Source: Anaeramoeba flamelloides (Eukaryota; Metamonada; Anaeramoebidae). From it: DNA of 64,000 nucleotides. The notes below the pieces were generated by a model that was given only the letters and a program-made list of their open reading frames with translations, was not told the origin of the DNA and searched no databases. Positions 21,905 to 32,800 of the stretch are shown here, piece after piece (the first letter of the stretch is position 1; each line of letters starts with the position of its first letter). Both the position numbers and the translations under genes were made by a program. The stretch spans positions 4,171,001 to 4,235,000 of the forward strand of contig JANTQA010000008.1 in assembly GCA_027625915.1 (NCBI GenBank), read 5' to 3'.

Positions 21905-22937
21905 GAATATTCCTTGAAGAATTTAAACAAATTTAGGAAATCCATTTTTTTGTTTTGCCCTCTCCGAAATTTTTAACACACCATTGATTTATTACAACTA
22001 TTATATTTCAATTAAAGTATGAAAATTTTTAGTTCACATTCCAAAATATTTTTCTAGTTAATAGACCAAAACCCCTAAAATATTTAACTAATCTTTTAGA
22101 AATGATATTTTTAGTCATTTAATTAAACCTCATTATTGAACTCTAAAACAATGGTTTTACTCTTTTAATTTGATTGTAACAGTAATAATTAATATATATT
22201 TTGGAAATTGAAATAAAAATTTTCATTTATTAATTGGTTTATAACAGTATTGATAATTATTAATTTTTTGTTTTTTGGGTGTTGTAATTTGTAATGAGGT
22301 GTTAACATTTCAATTAGCAAATGGTTCTAATTTGATATTTTTTCTAGAATTGATTAAATAAGATTTTTTCCAAAATTTGAATTTTGGTGTGTTAAAAATT
22401 TTGAATTGGGGTTTTAATTATCAACTTTTTTCTTCATTTTTTGTTACTTGTGAAAAGATCTCAAAAGATAAATGTCTCTTGAGATAAGCTAAATACTTCA
22501 CTTATTCTCATTTGATTTTTTATTCAACTCAAAAATGAAAGGTATATCTGAAATAAATGTATCCTATTTCTAATTCTTATTTTTTTAAAAATAATGTGTT
22601 ATCGTATTTTTGAAATTCAAAATCAATTAATCAACTTTTCAAAGAGCGTTATATAAAACTAAATAGTTATTTTTTTAAAAGCTTGTTTAACTCGACTCAA
22701 TTAGTAAAGTAAATTTGTTGAAATGATTTTTCTACACACAACAATCTCAATTATATAAGATTGAAAAACCCGAAATTTTTTTTAGGTTACAAGTATTAAA
22801 TAGTTCTGTTCAAAAAAAAAGAAAAAACCTCTTGTAAATTTAACTTTCAAAATAAGTAACATTGAATCACCACAGTTTGTTTTCTCTTTATCTATAAAAT
22901 TATCAATTTTATTGCAATATTCTTATTGGGGTATTTC

Positions 22938-23420
22938 TACTGTAGTCAAAATAAAGCGTGCAAAAAAATTTAATGTGTGTTTCAAAATAAAAAGCGTGTT
23001 TTTTTGTTATAGAAAACCTATACATTAACCAATTAAAGAAACCAATAATAAACACTAAAAAAATATGGTAGTGGTTTCTTAAAGTTCTATTATTTATAAA
23101 GAAATTCAAAAAATGAAGGATCAAATTGTAAAAATTTATCTCAAAAAATAGAGTTAAATTTTTATGAAAATTTTAATAATAAAAAAAACAAAAAATTTCC
23201 AAAAAATTGAGAATATTATGAAAAATTTTCAACTATTTGCATTCATAATTTAAATTTTACTGAAAATAACCAGACCTTTACTTTCAAAATTGATTTGTAC
23301 TTAGGTATACTATTTGGTAGTAGATTGGATGTTACATTGGTACAAGAATAAAAAAAAGCACGGATAATATTTTGAAACATGGATTATAGTAGTTGGGCAC
23401 GCATTATTTTGATCACTGTA
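22938..23420 (-). mobile_element. TA-type MITE family 'GTGATCAAAATAATG', copy A
   Basis: A 483-bp element with TA at both ends and TIRs TACTGTAGTCAAAATAAAG and TACAGTGATCAAAATAATG, both followed by CGTGC. A full-length inverted copy lies at 48363-48844. The TIR style (CAGTG...) and TA target resemble Tc1/mariner elements. No ORF is shared. Confidence 0.8.
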
Positions 23421-23892
23421 TCTTTGAAAAACATTTTCCAAAATGGTCCATTATTGTTGACATAATTCCTCTTTCATGGAATTTCATTGGAGATATCCCA
23501 AAAAAAAGTGAATTGTCATTAAAAAAAATCAATGACCAATTACTTTTATCGTTTCTTTCAAATTTGTAGAATAAAATTTTTCATTTATCTTTTGAAGGTT
23601 ACATAGGATATAAAAAAACGACCCTATCATTTTTCATTATTAAAACTTGAAAAGATGAAGTGAATTTGTCAGTAAAAAACATAATCACAACCAAACTTTT
23701 CTATTGTTCATATTTTGAACACCAAAATAGAAATTGGACAAGATTAATTCAGATCTTGGTTTTGGATTGAAAAAAATGTAAAAGATCTTGAATAAAAATT
23801 CTTGTGAAGTACTAATTGATGAGAAAAGCAAAAAATTCGAAATCAAAGTTTGTTTTCAATTCCAATAAAGAAGTTTCCTTAAGTTTTTCAAA

Positions 23893-26800
23893 ATGGTTCT
23901 TGGAAGATCTTCAGGTTTATCAACCAATAACGGGTAAAATATTTAGCACATTGGAATTTAGAAAAATTATCTTTTAGAATTTGAAAAGAACAACATTCTA
24001 TCGGTGTGATGAAAATTCAGATAAATATGTAAACAGTCAGTATTGTTGTTTTTTTTTTCCAAACATAACATAAAAAGTAAACCAAAGGTCTAATTGAGTG
24101 AATTAAGGTGAAAAAAGAAATCTCAAAAATTCTTAAAAAGTGGAAAATATTATAAAACAGGAAAGGACAGCCCATATCTTATCGATGAACGGATGGAAGA
24201 ATATTTACCAAAAAATTTTTATCAATTTTTTTATTTTCGATTATCAGGAAATGGTTTGTTTTGTTTTGTTTTTTCTTTTTTTTTCAAACAACAATTAACT
24301 GTCTGTTCTTACTTTTCTTTTTTCTAAAAACCAACACACATAGGCCGATAATCCAGTTGTTCAAACTGTTCAATTCTTAACAAATGCTGCAGGGTATGTC
24401 TGTGGTTTTGTAGCATTACCTGTGATAAGTTATTACCATTATTCTGCAAAGTTTGTCTGTGGTGATATCTTTTCAAACGAGCCAAGCGGAAATAGACTGA
24501 GCCATGCATTTTTGTGGCCTTTAAGAATCCTGCTGATTCTTTTAGGCCCGTGTGTGTTTGGCTTAGAAATCTTTTTGTCCATTCTTCCTGGTATGATAAT
24601 GGAATCAGCGGCAGTACAAGCTCTATCAGGAATATTATTTGCAAGTAAGTAATCCATTTTCTTTTTCTTTTTCGTTTTTTTCTTTTTTTTGTTTTTTTTT
24701 GTCTAAATAGATTTAGGCAATAATTTTTCGTTTTTTCTCTTCATAAAATTGAAATAAAATCAACAAAATCCTGGGCAAACACAAGAAAAAGGATCAAAAA
24801 TCAGAAACTTGTGATAATTTTCTAATATAAAGGAATTTTTTTTTCTTTGTTTTGCTTCTCAAAATTTGGAAGGGATCTTTGTTTATCAAAAGTTTCTTTA
24901 TTTTCTTTCAAATTCTTACTCCACATTCTTATTTTCTTCAAAACTTTTTTGATGAACGAAAAAACCTCTTTTTTCATAAATCGATTTTTGCTTTCTCATT
25001 TTAAAATGTTCGACAATCCAAAATTTTTTACTTGATTGGATGAAACCGACTTTTTTTAAATAGTGACTCTTAAAAAACCCCTTCTTAAAACACAACCCAA
25101 AATAAACTTTTTACTTTTTCACTATGAAAAAATAATTGAATCAAAAAAAAACCTAAAAATTTTACTTTTTTCATAATTTCTCAAAAAAATCTTGTTGGTT
25201 CGATCTAATCAAAATAAAACAACTTTCTTTGTTGTTTTGTTCTGGAAATAATCACCTTGTGATAATTCGAGCTTGACTTCAAAAAACGAAAAAAATGTTA
25301 TAAATCAAAATAAAAAAAAGTTTTCATTTTGTGAAATAGTTAAAAAAAGAAAAGCATTATTAGGTACAATTTACATTTCTAATGACACTTTCGTGAGAAG
25401 ATGGCCGATTTTGAATCAGGCATATTTTTTCAAAAAATGTTCATTTAATACACGCTATAACTCGAACTGTTCTATTCAAAGCGAAAAAAAAATATGAAGA
25501 AGAAAATCAAACAATAAGTGAAATTTTATCATTATAAATAGTAATTTCGATTTTTTTATTTCAAAAGATTAAGGAATATTTCTGTTAAATTTCAAACAAA
25601 AAGCATAAAATAAAATTGCTTGAGTTGAAACATGAAATTTTCAAAAAAATTGGTTTAAATCTGATAAAAAAATCATAAAATATCAAAAAAAAAAATGAAT
25701 TATTTTTTACATATACCCTTTTGTGAATGGAATAACTTGTATTTGTTTCAAAATTTTTTTTTCTGAATTGAAAAGTCTTCATGAAGTTGAAGAAGTATCT
25801 CTTTAGTTCGATCTCAAAAACTCTTTCTTTGAAATTTCCCACAGCAACATCAATTTAAATCAAGATCTTTGATTTGTTTTTTTGAATTGGTCACCATAAC
25901 TGATAAATTCAAAAAAATCACAAACAATTTTTAAGTTCAATTTCCATTTTTGTTTAAATCTTGTAAACTCTACTTTTGTGGCATTCCTTATAAAATAATT
26001 CTTGTAATAGAATTTTTTGAAGGACTAACTCATTTATATGTTTCTTAGCATTTAAAGGAATGAAATGATTTAAATCAAAGCCAAAGTAAAAAATTTTACA
26101 AAATGAAAAATGAACTAAAAATTTTCAAACATTTATTTGAATTTAACAGTATTTAAATTAAAAAAAAAATAAACAGTTTTAAAAAAAGCTTTTAAAAAGA
26201 GATAAGTTTGTCCTTATGAAATGCAATACTATTAGATTATGAAGTGTGTTGTTAATGACTATTTTTTTGATAATATGTCCAATTTATAATTGCCACCTTT
26301 TTGCAAAAATGGTCAATGGATCTATAAATTTTCTGTAGTTTTCAACTACTTTAAGTGAGTAGTATTTTTTAAAAATAAAATGAAATCTTGTCAAGATCTT
26401 GAAAAAATTATTTATTTTGTAATTTGTGTTTTGGTTTATCAAATGAATGAGTTAACCTCATTTAAACAATTTATTAATTGTAGTCTCTTTTTTTGAAATC
26501 CAAAATTCTCATATTTCCAATATCAAAAACTAAAAAAAGTAACCTATTATTTTTATTAACAATTAAGTTAATTCTTGGAAGTGTCGAAATATATTTTTCG
26601 TTTTGATTTAGAAAATATTGATTTAGAAAGAAAATTATTTATTTTTACATCATTTTTAATGATTAATATTTTAATTCAAATCTCAGCCAATAAAACTAAT
26701 TGAATTATCGGTAATTTAATAAACGAATCTATATTTGATAGAAGATTGACAAACAGTTTATCAATTAAATCAAGATCTATTAAGCAAATTTTTTTTATTC

Positions 26801-29800
26801 TCTAAGGTTTTAAAAAAGTTCACATGTGCAAAAATAAAAAAAAATTGCATAAAATAATTTGCAATTTTGATAAAAATTTTTTTAAACAAATTGTTTGGTC
26901 TTATTCACAAGAATCCTTATTACAATTTAAATCATTTTTGTCAGAAAAAAATTGATTTTGAATTTTTGAGGATAAAATTACAAAATTCCCAATATCTCCA
27001 AGAAAAGTATATTTTGAAAAATCTAATTTTATCTTATAACAAAAATACAATTATGAAGTAAAATTTTGAAATTGATTTTAAAACTTTAATGATCATAACT
27101 ATCCTTCTTAAAATAAATTACACTTATTTTTCAATTGGTTAAATAAATCAATTTTTTTGGTGAACCAAAAGAATTATCTCAAAAAAGAAAAAAAAATCTT
27201 TATATTAATATTCCTGATAACAAAGACTTTTTATTGTATAACAATGACGGGAAATGACAACAAACAGGGTAAAGACTTGTTATAATGTGAGAAATAAAAA
27301 TGAATTTAAATATTTTCTTTTTCTGAAAAAATGGGAAAAAAAAAAAATTGATCTAACAAAAAAAATTTTCTTTTTTGGGTTTTACTAATCAATCAGAATT
27401 TTTTGACACGTGACGTACACAAAATTTCTAAGTAGAGAATACCACCAATAAAATATTTTCAAAATTTGCCTTGTTATTGTAGAGTACTGATCCCTTAATG
27501 TAAAATATTTTGGGAATTTGAAATAAAAATTTTCATATTGATTTTTGGAAAATAACGGCCAAACAAAAAACCCTACAAACACAACAAAACACTCTACAAA
27601 TAAAACAAAAAACTCTAAAAACAAACCCAAACCCAAACCCAAAACCAAAACAAAAAGCATAAAAAATATAAAACCAAAAAACCAAAAAACCAAAAAACCA
27701 CAAAAATATAAAAAACAATCAACATAAAAAAACAATCAACATAAAAAACAAAAAAACAACAGTTTTAATTATTATAGGAATTGCTTGGTATAAAAGAGAA
27801 GACGGACGGTTTAAGTTTTTACCAGACTTTGAATTACCAATTTACTTGGAATCGTGCACAGATTCCGCGTTAGATTTCGGTGCCTTTTTTTGCTTTTGCT
27901 TTGCAGTTCTTGGTGTTGTTCGCTGGAAGGCATTACATCGGTTTTATCATGATCAAACAAAATCGTTTCGCTCAAGGCTGCCTTACGAAGTACCAAACAC
28001 CCTTTTCCAATTTCTCTTGATTCCGTGTTGGCTGCTCATCTTCCTGTGCCATTGGCGGTGGTCGTATTATCGGAGCGAAATCAAAAAGGCCGCTGATGAG
28101 AATGAGGAAAGAGAAATTGCGATGCAGCAGGCGCTCTATTGTCTTTTAGATCTGCCGTTTTACTTTTTAGGATTTTTGTCTTTACTCTTTTTTTGGAGGT
28201 TTTCCAAGTTTATCGAGGATTATAAGAAGGTCATTTTGGACGAAAGAAAATACATTTGCTCCTCGAATTTTTTCAATGGGCTATTAGACATCCCGGTCAT
28301 GCCATTGCTGTTGGTCCTGTTCTGTTGTCGGTGGAGGTACCCAAAGTTTAAATCCAAATATGACGAGTATGAAGAAAGTGAGAAGGAACAAAGGATTTGG
28401 ATCCTTCAGAACATCGGCTATCTCATTTTTGACCTGTACATCGCGATGGTTTGGGTGCTTATCTTTATTACCTTTAAAAGGAGGCAGAACCTGAAGGAAA
28501 GTCTCGAGAGAGTGGACCAATATGAAGAGTGGGATCGAGTTGTTGCCGCCACCATGGAGCTCGGATATTTATTTGCCGATGGGCTGATGCTGATCCTCCT
28601 CTTCCTGAGTTTGCCGTGCTATTGGCGCTCCAAATGGGTTCTTCAAGCGCTCCGGGAAAAGAACGTTGATGAAAAAGAAAAAAGGATCCTCATCATGGAG
28701 GGCTTTGCCAACGGCTACTTGGATTTGCTCGTTGCGATCCCCTTTTGCTTTCTGATTTTCCAGCCCCTGCGATACAAAATATTGATCGCCAAAATCAAGG
28801 CACTTGACGACAATTGGGAAAGACGGTTCTATGTCCTTGTGAATTGTCTGTTTATACCAGCCGATTATTTGGCACTCATATGCTATGCGCTTTTATCTAT
28901 TAGTTGGAGAAGGAGCAAAATGAAAGAGGAATGGGATCTTGCCAAAAACACAAATGGCAAAAGCTTTTATGAAGACGAGTGGAGCTTTAAAATGATACTC
29001 TATGTAAATTGCCTCCAATTAATCTTTCTCGATGTGTTTACAATGTGCATCTTGGCGCTGATGATTTTTATGCCCTGGAGAATATACCTTGCCAACAAAG
29101 AAAAAATTAGCAAGGATGTTCGATATTTCACTGCTGACTGGACGGTGCTGGTCCTTTCGCATTTTGGTAACGGCTTTTTCGATTACCCATTTTTAATGAG
29201 CTTTCTATTGATATACATTTGTAATTGGAGGTATAAAATCGTACGGGATATGATTAAAAACGCAGACGCCAACGATTGGCAAAAGCGAATCGAAATTTTA
29301 ATTCAATCAATACATGTATTCCCAGATTTATTTTGCATCTTTTTAATTGCCTTCCCATTGCTATCCTGGAGGCATAAGATTACCAAAAATAGGATTTCTG
29401 AAATCAAGAAAGAAGAAGGAAACGAATTACAGGAAAGATACCATGCATTAAGAGTTATGGCAGTTATGGAATTTGGCTATTTATTTTTGGATGCATTGTG
29501 CATGTTTCTATATACCATGATCACAATCACCATTTGGAGAGCTAAAACCGTGCATAACAAGGTCTTTAACGAAGCCCAAGATGACAAAGAGAGAAGGGCA
29601 CATGTATATGATCAATTTAAAGAATGGGCGATTGATCTACCCTTTGTATTATTAGCCTTTGTAATGATGTTCACGGTATACAGAGGTATTCTATTATTGA
29701 TTGACTTAACAAGACACGCAAAGAATGCCCAGGAACGCAGAAAGGCCATTTCGCAGCAAGCTGCTTTATTCTTATTAGACATTATTTGCCTAGTTTTAGT

Positions 29801-32800
29801 GATCCCATTAATTGCCACAACTTATAGATTTTGGATTTGGCTTGAACATATCAAGATCATTGGCTTTGGACCATTCCATAGATTTGAAGCAGAAAACAAA
29901 AACAGATTTGCACCACATTATGATATAATTAACCAGTTTCTTTTATTTTTATTTGATTTACCCTTTTTCGTCTTATTTCTATTAACATTGCCATTTTTCT
30001 GGAGATCACAATGGTGCATTAAATTATTAAAAAATACAAATTCCTCAATTTCGAGAGCCAAAATTGTATCAAAGCAATTTTTATTAGTCTTTTTCGATTT
30101 GCCATTCATCCCCCTTTTCATAATTTTAATAATTACTTATTTAAGATCAAGACAATTATTAAATCATTTAAAAAGAATTAGAAATCGAGAAATCAACCAC
30201 ACTTTACATCGATATATTCTTCTTGAATTTATCAAATTATTAATAGACATCCCCTTTGTACCATTCGCCTTATTATTATTATTGTGCCCCTGGAGACATT
30301 CAAAATTCAGAAAGGAATTCCAAGATATTCCAATAGAAAACGATAAAAAAAAACGAAAATTAATTATTGTCCAATTTTTATATTTGCTTTGGGATATACC
30401 AACAATAGCTTTATTTTTGGTGATTACGATAACCTTATGGAGAAGACCAGATTTATGGAATAATTTACGAAAAGCCAGGAAGGCAAAAAAAGAAAAGCAA
30501 TTGGCCCTAGAAAAATTACGAAAAAAATTGGAAAGACAGAAAAAGAACAAGAAAAAGAAAAAGAAAAAAAAAAAAAACAAGAAGAAAAAGGCAAAGAAAG
30601 ACGGTAAAGAAGATATTGAATTAAAAGAAACAAACACGAAAAAAAAAAAAAAAAAAAAAAAGAAAAATAAGAAAAAAAAGAAACAATCAAAAAAAGAAGC
30701 CAATGGTGATCAGAATGCCAATGAAGAAAAATCTAAATCAGAATCAGGAAATGAAACAAAAAAGGGCATAGAATTAGAAATAGAATCAGAATTGGAAACC
30801 AATCCTATAATCAAAGTTGGAATTGCAAATGAAAACAATGAAGATCTCAAAGAGCAAAATGAAGAAAAAGATCAACAAGAAAAAGAAGTAGAATCAAAAG
30901 AAACAAAAGAAACAAAAGAAACAAAAGAAGGAGAAGGAGAAGGAGAAGGAGAAGGAGAAGGAAAAGGAAAAAACAAATGGTCAAGATTTAAAAATCATTA
31001 TCACATTATTGTTTGGAAAGAATTTTGGTTTCTATTTATTGACATTCCAATTATTATTTTATATTTTATATGTCATCTTTTCTTTTGGAGAAGAAAATTG
31101 GTTAAACAAAGTTATGATGAAACTGGTAGCAAAACAACAAACAAAAATAGAAAAATCATTGTAATACAATCGATCTTTGCAATCTTAGATTTCCCCTTGA
31201 TCATTGCATATATAGTAACGATGTTTACCTGGAGAGGCTTCCGGCTACGGAGGAGATTGATGGAAATTGAAATTGGCACTGATGAGTATGAAGATTGGAA
31301 AACGAAATGGTTTGTGCACAAGATTATCGACTGGGTTGTGTCTACACCGAAAATTATTATCAAGTCGTATAAAGACGATCGGCATAATGTAATTTTCCAG
31401 GAATTTTTTGGGATTTTTTCTGATCTTCCATTTATTGCGCTCGCTGTCTGTTCGTGTTGGCGACTTATAGTTATAATATATGTAATGCGGAAGGAACCCG
31501 AGGAGGAAAATATCAACTCACGAAGGAAATTAGTCGGCCGAGAATTTTATAATTTCCTCATGGATATACTTTGTTTACCCTTATTAATTTGCTTAATCGT
31601 CACCTACTGGCGAGTGCATCTTTTATGGAAATTTTTAAAGCAATACGACAGATCGCAAAAGGAACACAAATTTATTACCAAGCAATTTTTCAAATTATTA
31701 GCCGACTTGCCATTTTTATTTTTATCTCTTTTTGTAATCTTCACATATTGGAGATTCCCACTAATGAAATACCAATTAAGCAAACATAAAACAGATATGA
31801 AAAAAAGAAAAATCATGGCCAAACAATTTGTTAACTTGCTATTAGATTTGCCCTTTGTACCATTCGCAATAATGATTCTTTTGACCGTTTTTAGAATTAG
31901 AATCGTGAAGCTGCAAATTATTTCAACAAAGTCCAATTCCAAAAAACGATGGATCGTGTTCAAAAATTCAATGCTATTATTTTTGGATGTTATTTGCCTC
32001 TTCCTTTCGTTAATCATTATTTCGTCCATATGGAGATATCGAATATATTTCGAACAATTGAAGCTTTGCGATACCGAAATTAAAATTCGAAAGGTCATTT
32101 TTAAACAGTTTTTTTACCTCACGGTGGATCTACTTTGCTTCTTTTTGTTTCTAATTTGCTGTTTCATTGCCCTCTGGCGCGCCATCACGATCAGAAAGCA
32201 ATTTTACCAATATCTGGATCAACCAAAGAAACTCTATAAATTGGTCTTCTATCAATTCTTAATGGCAATTCTGGATGTGCCCTTTATTTTGCCATACATT
32301 TGCGTTTTCCTTTTGGCACCTTGGAGAATGAAATCAATCAAGGTTGTCATGGAAGAGAAAAAGGAGAGCTTTTTACAAATAATACCACGACTGTTCATTT
32401 TTTATAACTTTGCCCTCATCTTCACAGACTATATTATGATTCTACTGAGTCTAACTATTTTAATTACATGGAGAAGGCATTGGTTCAAGAACGATTGGCT
32501 AAATTTAGATACCCTGGAGCAAGTCAATTTTGGAGAAGGGTTTAACATTTTGAATTTAAATTATTTTAATAAGCAATGGAGAAAGTATCTCTTAATATTA
32601 AAGCAATTTGTATTGATCATCCCAGACACATTTTGTATATTCATGTACGCGATACTTAAACTTACAATTTGGAGATCCAAAAGAATTACTCGCTTTTTTG
32701 ATTATTTGAAATATAGCAACGCCAGCCAATGGCTAATAAGAAAAGTAATTTTATTCCAATTCTTAATGTTATTTGCTGATTTCTTTATTGCATTTATTGC

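Larger units (their letters stand above)
19025..22250. mobile_element. 3.2-kb TIR unit (repeat H), copy 1
   Basis: The first about 250 bp (19025-19275) recur as a reverse complement at 22000-22250; both begin ATACTGTTAT and include AGAAAAATATTTTGGAAT. The interior is colinear in part with 26380-27170, in the large intron of the membrane-protein gene. The only sizeable frame (20349-20732, 127 codons, starting MIKGSVDLQVYFVDE) is not recognised. No transposase motif is seen, so this is probably a non-autonomous or decayed DNA transposon. Confidence 0.55.
18432..23892. other. Repeat-rich intergenic region
   Basis: Almost entirely explained by nested mobile elements: a short MITE (18728-18903), a 3.2-kb TIR unit (19025-22250) with three insertions or duplications, and a TA-type MITE (22938-23420). 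A 127-codon frame at 20349-20732 lies inside the 3.2-kb unit and is unrecognised. Confidence 0.55.

Noticed and set aside
30164-30703. 179-codon reverse-strand frame rich in Phe
   Set aside because: It is the complement of the Lys-rich spacer of the giant membrane protein.
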